Shown piece after piece: positions 55,173 to 64,000 of a DNA stretch of 64,000 bases. Position numbers and translations under genes: made by a program. Within the stretch, counting starts at the first letter, position 1; each line of letters starts with the position of its first letter. The DNA lies in assembly GCF_020075545.1 (NCBI RefSeq), contig NZ_JAIQZK010000005.1, positions 186,001 through 250,000 on the forward strand, in the 5' to 3' direction. A model generated the notes under the pieces. The model was not told the DNA's origin. It did no database searches and saw only the letters and a program-made list of their open reading frames with translations. This DNA comes from Nocardioides sp. TRM66260-LWL (lineage in GTDB: Bacteria; Actinomycetota; Actinomycetes; Propionibacteriales; Nocardioidaceae).

Positions 55173-56173
55173 CCCAGCGTCCCCCTGCCCGCCGAGGTCT
55201 CGGACGTGGTCTCGGATCGCTGATCCCGACGGCACCGGTGCAAGGCGACGGCGGCACGCTGCGCTCCGACCCCACCGCGGCCTCGGCGTCGTCGGGGACC
55301 CCGGAGTCTCCGGAGGCGCCGCAGGTGCCGGGGAGCACAGGTCCGGTGCTCGCCCCGGTGGAGGGGGCGTGGTTCGCCGAGCTGCCCGTCGAGGCCATCA
55401 CGCCGAACCGTGTGCAGCCGCGGCAGGTCTTCGACGAGGACGCGATGGCCGAGCTCGTGCACTCCATCCGTGAGGTGGGCCTGCTGCAGCCGATCGTCGT
55501 GCGCTCGCTCGGGGAGGAGCGCTACGAGTTGATCATGGGCGAGCGTCGCTGGCGCGCCTCCCAAGAGGCCGGCCTGACGAGCGTCCCCGCGATCGTGCGG
55601 CAGACCGACGACGTCGACATGCTGCGCGACGCGCTGCTGGAGAACCTGCACCGCTCCCAGCTGAACCCGCTGGAGGAGGCGTCGGCGTACGCGCAGCTGC
55701 TCGAGGACTTCGGCTGCACCCACGAGGAGCTCGCCCAGCGGATCGGCCGTTCGCGGCCCCAGATCAGCAACACGCTGCGCCTCCTCAAGCTCAGCCCCGC
55801 CGTCCAGCGGCGGGTGGCGGCCGGCGTCCTCTCGGCGGGCCACGCGCGCAGCCTGCTCGCCGTGCAGGACTCCGACGCCCAGGACCGGCTCGCCCAGCGG
55901 GTCGTCAACGAGGGCATCTCGGTGCGGGGCCTCGAGGAGATCGTCGCCCTGGGCGAGGACGACGCGCGACCCACGCCCGTCCGCCGGGCCAAGCCGGTCG
56001 CACCGGGTCTCTCCGACCTGAGCGAGCGTCTCGGCGACCGGCTGGAGACCCGGGTCAAGGTCGACCTCGGTCAGCGCAAGGGCAAGGTGACGATCGAGTT
56101 CGCCTCGTTGGACGACCTGCGCCGCATCGTCGACATCATCGACCCGCGCAATCGGACCGACCGGCCCATCTGA
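55169..56173 (+). CDS. parB: Chromosome partitioning protein ParB
   Basis: 334 residues from ATG 55169. N-terminal [13 protein letters not shown] stimulates ParA; CTPase/ParB-N domain with [12 protein letters not shown] and GERRWRA; HTH with [18 protein letters not shown] binds parS; C-terminal dimerisation domain ends RRIVDIIDP. Complete set of domains. Confidence 0.96.
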   Translation: MTQRPPARRGLGRGLGSLIPTAPVQGDGGTLRSDPTAASASSGTPESPEAPQVPGSTGPVLAPVEGAWFAELPVEAITPNRVQPRQVFDEDAMAELVHSIREVGLLQPIVVRSLGEERYELIMGERRWRASQEAGLTSVPAIVRQTDDVDMLRDALLENLHRSQLNPLEEASAYAQLLEDFGCTHEELAQRIGRSRPQISNTLRLLKLSPAVQRRVAAGVLSAGHARSLLAVQDSDAQDRLAQRVVNEGISVRGLEEIVALGEDDARPTPVRRAKPVAPGLSDLSERLGDRLETRVKVDLGQRKGKVTIEFASLDDLRRIVDIIDPRNRTDRPI

Positions 56174-56190
56174 CCCGAGGAGCCGAAGCA

Positions 56191-56220
56191 ATTCATCGCT
56201 TTGTCGACAAAGCGATGAAT
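56191..56220. terminator. 30-bp perfect palindrome between convergent parB and acyltransferase genes
   Basis: ATTCATCGCTTTGTC (56191-56205) is followed directly by its exact complement (56206-56220). It is AT-rich for this genome. A bidirectional terminator is possible, but the loopless perfect dyad and missing U-tract leave room for a protein-binding site. Confidence 0.6.
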
Positions 56221-56227
56221 CGCTGGA

Positions 56228-57007
56228 TCACTTCTCCTGGCGGCGTGCCTCGGCCGCGGCGCGACGGCGCTCGGCCCGTGCCCGCTTCTCGGCGGCGTCG
56301 AGCTCCTCGGCCTCGGCCGGCGTCGGCGCCGAGCCGCCGAAGCGCGCCGGGAGCCACCACGAGCCGGCCGGCTGCTCCGCGGCGGGATAGCGGGCGATCG
56401 TGTCGTCGAGCATCGCGCTCATCCGCTCGCGGAGCGCGGCGGTCTCGGCGACGGGGTCGTCGCCGGTGGGGTGGAGCGCCTCGCCGACGGTGAGGGCGAT
56501 GGTCTTGCCCCGGGAGAAGTCGCGCGGGTGGTCCTTGGTCATCATCCGGTGCGTGCCCCAGATGATCACCGGGACGACGGGGACGCCGGCCTCGGCTGCG
56601 ATGCGCACCGCGCCGGTCTTGAACTCCTTGAGCTCGAAGGAGCGGGAGATCGTCGCCTCCGGGAAGATGCCGACGGCCTCGCCGGCCCGCAGGTACTCCA
56701 CGGCCTTCTGCGCGCTCGCGACGCCGTCACCGCGATCGACCTCGATGTGGTGGAACGAGCGCATCACCGGTCCGCCGACGGGGTGGTCGAAGATCTCGCG
56801 CTTGGCCATGAAGCGCACCAGGCGCTTGGACGGCTGGGCCGCGAGACCGCCGTAGACGAAGTCGACGTAGCCGATGTGGTTGAAGGCCATCATCACGCCG
56901 CCGGAGGTCGGGACGTGCTCGGTGCCGGTCATGATGAACCGCTGGCCGAGCACGCGGAACAGCGTCTTCGCCGTGACGATGACCGCCGGGTAGGTGTAGT
57001 CGCGCAT
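56228..57007 (-). CDS. 1-acyl-sn-glycerol-3-phosphate acyltransferase (PlsC-like)
   Basis: 259 residues from ATG 57007. Catalytic NHxxxxD box as NHIGYVD (His44, Asp49), lysophosphatidate-binding GIFPEATIS, and VPVVPVIIWGTHR. Charged Glu/Arg coiled tail at the C-terminus. Acylates a lysophospholipid at the membrane. Starts 2 bp after the aminotransferase stop, so they form an operon; this pair lies between parB and trxA where mycobacteria have cwlM. Confidence 0.92.
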   Translation of the reverse strand: MRDYTYPAVIVTAKTLFRVLGQRFIMTGTEHVPTSGGVMMAFNHIGYVDFVYGGLAAQPSKRLVRFMAKREIFDHPVGGPVMRSFHHIEVDRGDGVASAQKAVEYLRAGEAVGIFPEATISRSFELKEFKTGAVRIAAEAGVPVVPVIIWGTHRMMTKDHPRDFSRGKTIALTVGEALHPTGDDPVAETAALRERMSAMLDDTIARYPAAEQPAGSWWLPARFGGSAPTPAEAEELDAAEKRARAERRRAAAEARRQEK

Positions 57008-57009
57008 CG

Positions 57010-58329
57010 TCAGCTCACGTCCGTTCCGGGGCCGTCGTAGCCCTGATAGGTCGACAGTCCGCGCTCGGGCGCGGCCGCGCCGAAGGTGGCCCGCAGCTCG
57101 ATCTCGGCCTCGAGCACCCCGGCGAGCCGACGCACGCCCTCGCGGATGCGCTCGGGCGTCGGGTAGCAGTACGAGAGCCGCATGGCGCGGGACCCGAAGC
57201 CGTCGGCGAAGAACGCGGTGCCCGGCACGTAGGCGACGCGCGCGGTGACCGCGCGCGGCAGCATCGCCTTCGCGTCGACGCCGGGGGGCAGCGTCAGCCA
57301 GACGTAGAAGCCGCCGTCGGGGACGTTCCAGCTGCAGCCCGCCGGCATGAGGTCGTCCAGGGCGCCGATCATCGCGTCGCGACGCTCGCGGTACATCTCG
57401 CGGAACTGCTTGATCTGCCCGAGCCAGTCGTGCTTGGCCAGGTAGGCCGAGATGGCCATCTGGGAGAACTGCGGCGGACACAGGGTCGCCGACTCCTGCG
57501 CCAGCACGAGCTTCTCGCGGACGGGGTGCGGCGCGAGCGCCCACCCGACCCGGAAGCCGGGCGCGAAGGTCTTGGAGAACGACCCCAGGTAGACGACGTT
57601 GTCGGCCTCGTCGGCGCGCAGGGCGCGCAGCGGGTCGCGGTCGAAGCCCAGCAGGCCGTACGGGTTGTCCTCGAGCACCAGCACGCCCTCGCGCTTGCAG
57701 ATCTCGAGCACCTGCGCCCGGCGGGCCGCGGCCATCGTCACGCCGGCCGGGTTGTGGAAGTTCGGGATCGTGTAGAGGAACTTGATCGTGCGGCCCGAGG
57801 CCTTCACCGAGGTGATCGCCTGCTGCAGGGCCTCGGGCACGAGCCCGTCGGCGTCCATCTCGGCGTGGACGACGTCGGCCTGGTAGGCCTTGAAGACGCC
57901 CAGCGCGCCGACGTACGACGGCGCCTCGCAGATGACGACGTCACCGGGGTCGATGAAGATGCGGGTGACGAGGTCGACGGCCTGCTGCGAGCCGACCGTG
58001 ACCACGACGTCGTCCGGGTGCGCCGAGATGCCCTCCAGGCGCATGACCTCGGTGATCTGCTCACGCAGCTCGGGCACGCCCTGGCCGGAGCCGTACTGCA
58101 TCGCCACCGCGCCGTGCTGGGTGATGAGGTCGCCGACGGCGCCGCTGACGACGTCGAGCGGCAGGCCGCTGATGTTCGGCATGCCGCCGGCCAGCGAGAC
58201 CACCTCGGGACGCGACGCCACCGCGAAGAGCGCCCGGATCTCCGAGGCCGTCATGCCGGCCGTGCGCGCCGCGTAGCGGTCGACGAAGGAGTCGAGACGG
58301 GTCTGCGTGCGATCGGGAACGGCATCCAT
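57010..58329 (-). CDS. PLP-dependent class I/II aminotransferase (2-aminoadipate transaminase-like)
   Basis: 439 residues from ATG 58329. Fold-type I motifs: SLAGGMPN (45-52), NFHNPAG (190-196), DNPYG (221-225) and PLP-lysine Lys253 in GSFSKTFAPGFRVGW. The GMPN and YGSGQGVPELRE wording places it with LysN/MocR-like transaminases; no HTH is attached. Amino-acid substrate not determined. The C-terminal tail is Gly/Tyr-rich. Confidence 0.9.
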   Translation of the reverse strand: MDAVPDRTQTRLDSFVDRYAARTAGMTASEIRALFAVASRPEVVSLAGGMPNISGLPLDVVSGAVGDLITQHGAVAMQYGSGQGVPELREQITEVMRLEGISAHPDDVVVTVGSQQAVDLVTRIFIDPGDVVICEAPSYVGALGVFKAYQADVVHAEMDADGLVPEALQQAITSVKASGRTIKFLYTIPNFHNPAGVTMAAARRAQVLEICKREGVLVLEDNPYGLLGFDRDPLRALRADEADNVVYLGSFSKTFAPGFRVGWALAPHPVREKLVLAQESATLCPPQFSQMAISAYLAKHDWLGQIKQFREMYRERRDAMIGALDDLMPAGCSWNVPDGGFYVWLTLPPGVDAKAMLPRAVTARVAYVPGTAFFADGFGSRAMRLSYCYPTPERIREGVRRLAGVLEAEIELRATFGAAAPERGLSTYQGYDGPGTDVS

Positions 58330-58428
58330 GGCCCCCCTAGCATGGACGATGGATCAACCCCGCGCACGTGGAGCCCGCCCGATGGGCCCCAGGTCACCCG
58401 CGGCGGCTGCACGTCAGGAGGTGCACCG

Positions 58429-59073
58429 GTGTCGCGACGCGTCGTCCGCCTCACCCTCGACCGGCTCGAGGAGGCCCGCACGCCGTGCGGGTCGTGCCTG
58501 TTCTGGGAGCTCGACCCGGTCCGCCGCGCGCGGGTGCCCGAGGACGACGCCTCCCACGAGAAGCTGACCTGGCTCTCCACCGTGCTGCGCGAGTGGGGCT
58601 CGTGCGGACGGGCGGTGCTGGTCGACGGCGTCGTGCGCGGCTACGTCGTCTATGCCCCCGCGGCGTACGTGCCGGGGGCGGCGGGCTTCGCGACCGCGCC
58701 GGCCTCGCCGGACGCCGTGCTGCTCACCTCCGCGTGGGTGCACCCCGACGACCGGGGCTGCGGCCTCGGCCGGATGCTCGTGCAGGGCATGGCCCGCGAC
58801 CTGATCGGCCGCGGCGGCATCCGGGCCGTCGAGGCCTTCGCCTCCGCCCGGGGCGACGCCGAGCACGTGCTGCCCCAGGGGTTCCTGGAGGCCGTCGGCT
58901 TCCGCACGCACCGACCGCACCCCCGCGTCCCGCGGCTGCGCATGGACCTGCGCTCCGCCCTCACCTGGCGCGACGAGGTCGAGGCGGCGCTCGAGCGGCT
59001 GGTGGGCGTCGTGCGTCCCACGCCCGCGCCCGCACCGGCCCACCGCGACCCGGCCGCGCGCACCGACGCCTGA
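58429..59073 (+). CDS. GNAT-family N-acetyltransferase
   Basis: 214 residues from GTG 58429 with CAGGAGG upstream. Cys-containing N-terminus (RTPCGSCLFWELD), then GNAT core with the acetyl-CoA loop HPDDRGCGLGRMLV and VEAFASARG. VLPQGFLEAVGFRTHRPHPR is the family C-terminal strand. Homologues lie near parB/trx in other actinobacteria. Acceptor unknown. Confidence 0.88.
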   Translation: MSRRVVRLTLDRLEEARTPCGSCLFWELDPVRRARVPEDDASHEKLTWLSTVLREWGSCGRAVLVDGVVRGYVVYAPAAYVPGAAGFATAPASPDAVLLTSAWVHPDDRGCGLGRMLVQGMARDLIGRGGIRAVEAFASARGDAEHVLPQGFLEAVGFRTHRPHPRVPRLRMDLRSALTWRDEVEAALERLVGVVRPTPAPAPAHRDPAARTDA

Positions 59074-59090
59074 TCTCCCGCCGGAGACGC

Positions 59091-59125
59091 CGACGGCCCC
59101 CGGACCAGGGGTCCGGGGGCCGTCG
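59091..59125. terminator. Bidirectional terminator between GNAT gene and trxA
   Basis: Sixteen-bp perfect arms, CGACGGCCCCCGGACC (59091-59106) and its complement (59110-59125), with a 3-nt loop between convergent genes. Confidence 0.88.
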
Positions 59126-59140
59126 TGCGCGGCGACTGCG

Positions 59141-59467
59141 TCAGCCGATGAACTCGGAGAGCTCGTTGAGCAGCGCGGCCTTCGGCTTGGCGCCGACGAT
59201 GGTCTTGACGACCTCGCCGCCCTGGTAGACGTTGAGCGTCGGGATGCCGGTGACGCGGTAGGTGGACGGCGTCACGGGGTTCTCGTCGACGTTCATCTTC
59301 AGGAAGGTGATCTTGTCGGCGTGCGAGCCCGCGATCTCGTCCAGGATGGGCGCGACCTGGCGGCACGGGCCGCACCACTCGGCCCAGAAGTCCACGAGGA
59401 CCGGCTTGTCGGACTTGAGCACCTGCGCCTCGAACTCGGCGTCGGTGACGGCTTCGATGTTGCCCAC
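59141..59467 (-). CDS. trxA: Thioredoxin
   Basis: 108 residues from GTG 59467 with AGAAGGGAAG upstream. Active site WCGPC (Cys32, Cys35), cis-Pro in VTGIPTLNVYQGG. Reduced by the TrxB encoded upstream. Order sigM-antisigma-trxB-trxA is conserved. Confidence 0.97.
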   Translation of the reverse strand: MGNIEAVTDAEFEAQVLKSDKPVLVDFWAEWCGPCRQVAPILDEIAGSHADKITFLKMNVDENPVTPSTYRVTGIPTLNVYQGGEVVKTIVGAKPKAALLNELSEFIG

Positions 59468-59563
59468 GGTTCTTCCCTTCTCTGGTGGCGTACCGGCTGG
59501 AACGCCGGGTGCGGCGGGGATGTTCCCGCGCCGCGGGTGGGGTGGTGCTGGGACGAGCGCCGG

Positions 59564-60571
59564 TCAGGCGTTCGCGGTGTCGAGCGCGACGGCGTCGGCC
59601 TTGGCCTGGGCGATCGCCGGGTCGTTCGTGACGTGCTCGAGCTCGGCGAGGTAGCGCTCGGCGTCGAGGGCGGCGGAGCAGCCGGTGCCGGCCGCCGTGA
59701 TCGCCTGCCGGTAGTGGTGGTCGACGAGGTCGCCGGCGGCGAAGACGCCGGGCAGGTTGGTGGCGGTGGAGGGGTGCTTGACGACGACGTAGCCGTTCTC
59801 GTCGAGGTCGACCTGGCCCTTCAGCAGCTCCGAGCGCGGGTCGTGGCCGATCGCGATGAACAGGCCGGTGGCCGGGAGCTCGCGGGTCTCGCCGGTCACG
59901 GTGTCCTTCAGCGTGACCGACTCGAGGCGGTCGGTGCCGTGCAGCTCCTCGACGACGGAGTTCCACTCGATCTCGAGCTTGGGGTCGGCGAAGGCGCGCT
60001 CCTGCATGATCTTCGAGGCGCGCAGCTCGTCGCGGCGGACGATGAGCGAGACCTTGCTGCCGAAGCGGGTCAGGAAGGTGGCCTCCTCGATGGCGGAGTC
60101 GCCACCGCCGACGACGGCGATGTGCTGCTCGCGGAAGAAGAAGCCGTCGCAGGTGGCGCACCAGGAGACGCCGCGGCCCGAGAGCTCGTCCTCCTTGGGC
60201 AGCTCCAGCCGGCGGTAGCCCGAGCCGGTGGCCAGGATGACGGCGTGCGCCCGGAACTCGTCGGTGGCGGTGCGCACGACCTTGACGTCGCCGGTGAGGT
60301 CGACCGACACGACGTCGTCGGGCACCAGCTCGGCGCCGAACCGCTCGGCCTGCGCGCGCATCTCGTCCATCAGCGCCGGGCCCATGATGCCGTCGCGGAA
60401 GCCGGGGAAGTTCTCGACCTCGGTGGTGTTCATCAGCGCCCCGCCGGCGGTGACGGAGCCCTCGAAGACCAGCGGCGCCAGGCTCGCGCGCGCGGCGTAG
60501 ACGGCGGCGGTGTAGCCGGACGGTCCCGAGCCGATGATGATGACGTTGCGGGGGGTGGCGGTCTCGGACAT
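59564..60571 (-). CDS. trxB: Thioredoxin-disulfide reductase
   Basis: 335 residues from ATG 60571. FAD-binding [13 protein letters not shown] (11-23), redox pair Cys138-Cys141 in WCATCDG, NADPH-binding [12 protein letters not shown], and C-terminal [14 protein letters not shown]. Reduces thioredoxin with NADPH. Lies 96 bp before trxA. Confidence 0.97.
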   Translation of the reverse strand: MSETATPRNVIIIGSGPSGYTAAVYAARASLAPLVFEGSVTAGGALMNTTEVENFPGFRDGIMGPALMDEMRAQAERFGAELVPDDVVSVDLTGDVKVVRTATDEFRAHAVILATGSGYRRLELPKEDELSGRGVSWCATCDGFFFREQHIAVVGGGDSAIEEATFLTRFGSKVSLIVRRDELRASKIMQERAFADPKLEIEWNSVVEELHGTDRLESVTLKDTVTGETRELPATGLFIAIGHDPRSELLKGQVDLDENGYVVVKHPSTATNLPGVFAAGDLVDHHYRQAITAAGTGCSAALDAERYLAELEHVTNDPAIAQAKADAVALDTANA

Positions 60572-60672
60572 GAGGGCCCTTCTGATCGGGTGCGTGACCC
60601 CGGTGCGGGGTCGCTCGTCCCAACCGATCCTAGGCGTCGGCCATTCCCCTCGGCGGGGTGACCGCGGCGACG

Positions 60673-61470
60673 TCAGCGGCCCTCGAGCGTCGCCGTGCGG
60701 ATGACCTCGCCGGTGCCGCACTGGAGCAGATCGGCGACCTGCGTCTGGCCGGACGCCGCGCGCAGGACGAGCAGGGCCGGCATGCCGTCGTACTGCACGA
60801 CGATCGCCCGACCCTCGCCGTAGGACGTCGGCGCGCACGGTGCGTCGGCGCTCCGGTCGTAGCTCTGCGGCCGCGCGGCGAGGCCGGTCAGGCTGGGGGC
60901 CAGATCGGCCCGTACGGCCTCCGCGCCGCCGACGAAGTCGTCGGCCGCGAGGGTCGGCACGGGATCGAGAAGCAGCGGGCCCTCCTGCGCGTCGCGCGCC
61001 GTCGACGCGGCGGACGGTGCGGGCACGTTCCCGGAGGCGGGCGCGGGGGCGGCCTCGGTGCCCTCGCGGTTGGGATCGGCGTCGGTCGCGACGCCGGTCC
61101 GCTGGGTCGAGGGCTGGGCGGTGGAGACCAGGCGGTCGTCGCCGGAGACGAAGAGCCGGGCGCCGAGCCCGCCGAGCAGCACGACGACCGCGGCCGCGCC
61201 GAGGAGCCGCAGCGCTGCGCGGCGACGGTGGTGGTCGAGCGCCACGACGGGCGCGTCGTCGGACTCGCCGCTGCGCAGCCGGGCCAGGACGTCGTCGAGG
61301 CGGGCCGCGACGTCGGAGGGCATCGGCTCGGCGTGCCGGGCGTCGGCGAGCAGACGGCGCAGCTCGGCCTCCGCGCGGGGGTCGAGCGGCGGACCGTCGG
61401 GGTCGTGCTGGCCGTCGGGGGCGTGCTGGTCGTGCTGGTCCGACGGGTCGACCGGGTCCTGCGGGGTCAC
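60673..61470 (-). CDS. Single-TM anti-sigma-like protein downstream of sigM
   Basis: 265 residues from GTG 61470 with GAGAGGAGGAACC upstream. His/Asp/Gln-rich start, helical region [17 protein letters not shown] and [12 protein letters not shown], one TM near 86-110 ([20 protein letters not shown]), then an external domain with two Cys ([21 protein letters not shown]) that could form a disulfide. Position after sigM matches RsmA, the SigM antagonist of mycobacteria, but no zinc-binding anti-sigma motif is visible. Confidence 0.75.
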   Translation of the reverse strand: MTPQDPVDPSDQHDQHAPDGQHDPDGPPLDPRAEAELRRLLADARHAEPMPSDVAARLDDVLARLRSGESDDAPVVALDHHRRRAALRLLGAAAVVVLLGGLGARLFVSGDDRLVSTAQPSTQRTGVATDADPNREGTEAAPAPASGNVPAPSAASTARDAQEGPLLLDPVPTLAADDFVGGAEAVRADLAPSLTGLAARPQSYDRSADAPCAPTSYGEGRAIVVQYDGMPALLVLRAASGQTQVADLLQCGTGEVIRTATLEGR

Positions 61471-61505
61471 GGTTCCTCCTCTCGTGGCGGTGGCGGGGCG
61501 GATGC

Positions 61506-62195
61506 TCAGGCCGGTGGGGCGCGCGCGGCGTCCGCCGATGGGACGGCCGCGTCGCTCGGGTGGTTCCCGGTGGCCGGCGGCGACTGTCCGGCGTCCTCGC
61601 GCAGGCCCTCGAGCAGCGGCAGGAGCCGGGCGCGGCCGCGCGAGCAGCGGGACTTCACCGTGCCCGGCGCACAGCCCAGGATGTCGGCGGCCTCGGCCAC
61701 CGAGTGGCCCTCGAGGTCGACCAGGACGATGGCCGCACGCTGCTCGTCCGGCAGCGTCGCGAGCGCCGCCACGACGCGACGACGCCGGTCGTCGCGCACG
61801 CTGAGCTCGGCGGGGTCCTCGATGCCCGGCTCGACGCCTCGGGCGTCGGCGCGGCGGGCGCCGTACTCCTCAAGGTCGTCGGGCAGGGCCTCGGTGCGTC
61901 GCGCGCGCGTCGCGCGCAGCCGGTCGAGGCAGGCGTTGACGACGATGCGGTGCAGCCAGGTCGTGACGGCGGAGTCGCCGCGGAAGCCGTCGGCCCGGCG
62001 GTACGCCGAGACCAGGGCGTCCTGCAGCGCGTCGGCGGCGTCCTCGCGATGGCCGCAGGTGCGCAGGGCGACCGCCCAGAGTCGGTCGCGGTGGCGGCGG
62101 AAGAGCTCGGCGAAGGCGTCGGGGTCGCCGGCCACGTGCGCGGCGAGGAGGTCGGCGTCGCTGGGCCCGGACGACCGCGGCGGCTCAGCGTCCAC
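61506..62195 (-). CDS. sigM: ECF-family RNA polymerase sigma factor SigM
   Basis: 229 residues from GTG 62195, overlapping the upstream stop by 11 bp. Region 2 with [18 protein letters not shown] and [13 protein letters not shown]; region 4 with [20 protein letters not shown] and [20 protein letters not shown]. Disordered C-tail. In relatives it responds to envelope or oxidative stress and reads trx genes. Confidence 0.93.
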   Translation of the reverse strand: MDAEPPRSSGPSDADLLAAHVAGDPDAFAELFRRHRDRLWAVALRTCGHREDAADALQDALVSAYRRADGFRGDSAVTTWLHRIVVNACLDRLRATRARRTEALPDDLEEYGARRADARGVEPGIEDPAELSVRDDRRRRVVAALATLPDEQRAAIVLVDLEGHSVAEAADILGCAPGTVKSRCSRGRARLLPLLEGLREDAGQSPPATGNHPSDAAVPSADAARAPPA

Positions 62196-64000
62196 GCACC
62201 GCCACCTCGTCGATCTGGCCCTGGAAGCCGTCGCCGACCCGCGGCAGCGACGTCAGCCAGACCAGCAGGTACCGCCCGCGCGCGGCGCGCGTGGGGGTGA
62301 GCGTGGCCTGGGTGTCGACGGACTGCTCGACCAGCCGGGTCAGACCCGCGGCTCCGTCGGCAGGAGCCGCGGTGGGGGCGGTGGTCGAGGCGTACAGCGT
62401 GACCTCGGTGGGGGCGCCGGTGAGCGTCAGCGTGACCGACTCGACCGTGCGGGTGCGGCCGAGGTCGACCACCAGCCCGAGCCCGGACTTCAGGCCGCCC
62501 GGACCGAGGTCCTGGTCGTAGGTGAGGGTGCGCCAGCCGGTGGTCGGGTCGCCGTCGACGGCGAGCGGGGCGAGCTCGGGGTTCTCGCTGGCGGGCTGGC
62601 CCTCGGGGTCGAAGTCGCGGGCGCTCAGCCCGGTCAGGGCGGTGGCCGCGGCGGTGGCGCTCGCGCTCGGCGTCGGCTCGTCGGCCGCGGCGGCGGGGTC
62701 GGCCTCGCCCAGGGGGCCGCGCCCCCGCACGAGGTTGGTGACGATCACGACCGCGAGGAGCAGGAGCAGCGAGGCCAGGAGCGCGCCCGCGACGCGCAGC
62801 CAGCGCCGGCCGGGCACCTCGTCGTCCTCGCCCGGCTCGTCCGACGGGCCCACCGGGCCGATCAGGCCGGGGACGCCGGTGCCCGTGCTCTCGAAGGGCC
62901 AGAAGTCGCGCGGGTCGGCCGCGGCCGCGGCGACCGCGTGCGGGCGCGGTCGGCGCTCCGAGGTGGGCGCGAAGAGCGGTCGGGCCGGGACGTCCTCCAG
63001 CGGCGGGGGCGGGGCCGACGGCTCGCGGCGGGCGCCGGGCGCGGCGACCCAGGAGACGTCGTCGTCGCCGAAGATCGGCAGCCCGGCCTCGGTGGGCAGG
63101 TCGGTGGAGCTCGCGTCGGGCGCGTCCGGGTGCGACGGCTGCGGGGTCACCTCGACGTCCGGCTCCGGGACGGCCGGCAGTGCCGCCTCGGTGGGCGGCG
63201 GTCCAGCAGGCTCGGCGGGCTCGGTGGGTGCGGAGCGGTCCGCCGCGGCCGGGGCTGCCGGGGTCGCGACGGTCGGCGCCGCGCCGTCGAGCACCTGCTC
63301 GAGCGGCGCGGTCAGCGGGTCGACGGGCTCCCGCACGGCGAACTCCGGCACCGCGGAGAAGGTGACGGTCTCGTCGCCGCGCACCACCAGCCGGGAGCGG
63401 AGCAGGTCGTCGAGGCCCGCGGGATCGCCGATGAAGTCGCGCAGCACGTCGGAGACGCCCCGGGCGGTCGAGAGGCCGCGCAGGTCGCGGGGGCGCGAGG
63501 GCGAGGGCACGGTGCAGAGCAGCTCGCCGCACAGCTCGTCGAGCGTGCGGGCCACGCCGGCGCGCACCTGACGCGGCCGCAGCAGCCGGCCGTGCTCGCG
63601 TGGTGCCGGCTCCACGCCGGAGCCGGGCGCGCCGGACCAGCGGCCGGTCAGGGCGGCGTAGAGGAGGCGGGCCAGGTCGGCGACGTCGTCCTCGGGGCGC
63701 CCCTGGCCGGTGCCGTGGAGGGCGGCGTCGACGCACAGCCCGATGACCCGCACCGAGCCGGTGCGGTCGACCAGCACGGCCTCGGGCAGCAGCCGGCCGT
63801 GGGGCACGCCGGCCGCGTGGGCGACGGCGATCGCCTCGGCCACCTCGGCGACCAGCCAGGCCGCCGCCCGCGAGCCGAGGTGCCCGCCGGCGGCCAGCAT
63901 GATGTCGAGCGAGGTGCCCGAGCCCCACTCGTTGACGACGAAGCACCGGCCGTCGCGCACGTCGGCGTCGAGCACCCGCAGGATCCGCGGGTCGAGCACC
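62185..64000 (-). CDS. Membrane pseudokinase with C-terminal discoidin-like domain, cut by window edge
   Basis: About 605 residues are visible; the N-terminus lies beyond the right edge. The kinase-like part shows GVPHGRLLPEAVLV where HRDxKPxN is expected, and SVRVIGLCVDAAL where DFG is expected, so catalytic Asp residues are missing. A Pro/Ala-rich linker and TM (LRVAGALLASLLLLLAVVIV) lead to an external domain with DPEGQPASENPELA, DGDPTTGWRT and LGLVVDLGRTRTVESV, the pattern of an F5/8-type carbohydrate-binding fold. In M. tuberculosis this unit is fused to MviN/MurJ. Confidence 0.85.
   Translation of the reverse strand, partial: VLDPRILRVLDADVRDGRCFVVNEWGSGTSLDIMLAAGGHLGSRAAAWLVAEVAEAIAVAHAAGVPHGRLLPEAVLVDRTGSVRVIGLCVDAALHGTGQGRPEDDVADLARLLYAALTGRWSGAPGSGVEPAPREHGRLLRPRQVRAGVARTLDELCGELLCTVPSPSRPRDLRGLSTARGVSDVLRDFIGDPAGLDDLLRSRLVVRGDETVTFSAVPEFAVREPVDPLTAPLEQVLDGAAPTVATPAAPAAADRSAPTEPAEPAGPPPTEAALPAVPEPDVEVTPQPSHPDAPDASSTDLPTEAGLPIFGDDDVSWVAAPGARREPSAPPPPLEDVPARPLFAPTSERRPRPHAVAAAAADPRDFWPFESTGTGVPGLIGPVGPSDEPGEDDEVPGRRWLRVAGALLASLLLLLAVVIVTNLVRGRGPLGEADPAAAADEPTPSASATAAATALTGLSARDFDPEGQPASENPELAPLAVDGDPTTGWRTLTYDQDLGPGGLKSGLGLVVDLGRTRTVESVTLTLTGAPTEVTLYASTTAPTAAPADGAAGLTRLVEQSVDTQATLTPTRAARGRYLLVWLTSLPRVGDGFQGQIDEVAVRGR

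Noticed and set aside
58249..58580. Minus-strand frames overlapping the GNAT 5' region.
   Set aside because: They are shadows without RBS or family features, opposite a clear GNAT start.

Overview
The window is a high-GC stretch of an actinobacterial chromosome around the replication origin. Gene order and content point to a Nocardioidaceae-type organism (Nocardioides or a close relative). The support for this is the gnd gene between dnaN and recF, the DUF222/HNH protein, the GTG-rich starts with GTGA/ATGA overlaps, and the dispersed VEPVET-type repeat. The genus is inference; the order Actinomycetota is secure from gene content.

Layout. (1) 1-7466: surface-polysaccharide cluster: a CgeB-like glycosyltransferase cut by the left edge, wecB, two GT4 glycosyltransferases, a UDP-ManNAc dehydrogenase, and a Wzm/Wzt-type ABC exporter. 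(2) 7463-8926: an Arg-rich secreted protein of unknown function and a repeat-rich gap. (3) 8927-17136: a tightly overlapped eight-gene minus-strand operon (sugar epimerase, GT2, DUF2064 transferase, methyltransferase, membrane molybdenum oxidoreductase, small membrane protein, two-component system), divergent from a GT87 mannosyltransferase-like gene. The shared promoter region holds a 16-bp inverted repeat. This is the best candidate for an undescribed system. (4) 17361-18677: a DUF222/HNH protein with a LexA box. (5) 18761-22487: a three-gene operon of a DMSO-reductase-family oxidoreductase that lacks the usual Fe-S cysteines, an all-helical protein and a six-TM acetate-transporter-like protein. 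(6) 22766-34905: tRNA-Leu, then the cell-wall/Ser-Thr phosphorylation operon fhaA-fhaB-pstP-rodA-pbpA-pknA-pknB, DUF881, an unusual double CrgA, a rhomboid protease and a cyclophilin. (7) 35040-39210: variable genes (helical repeat protein, DUF3817, SURF1, lipoprotein, a PD-(D/E)XK-like ORF), tRNA-Ala, a 40-aa microprotein and tRNA-Ile. (8) 39299-50733: DUF3566, gyrA, gyrB, DUF721, recF, gnd, dnaN, dnaA, all leftward. (9) 51191-56173: rpmH-rnpA-yidD-yidC-jag-rsmG-parA-parB, rightward. (10) 56228-64000: acyltransferase, aminotransferase, GNAT, trxA, trxB, anti-sigma-like protein, sigM and a pseudokinase cut by the right edge.

The origin lies beside dnaA: the flanking genes diverge from it, DnaA-box-like sequences sit on both sides of dnaA, and two perfect parS sites lie 3-4 kb to the right with a variant parS 15 kb to the left. 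The backbone from tRNA-Leu to sigM follows the order known from Mycobacterium and Streptomyces, so the interest lies in regions 2-5 and 7 and in non-coding structure.
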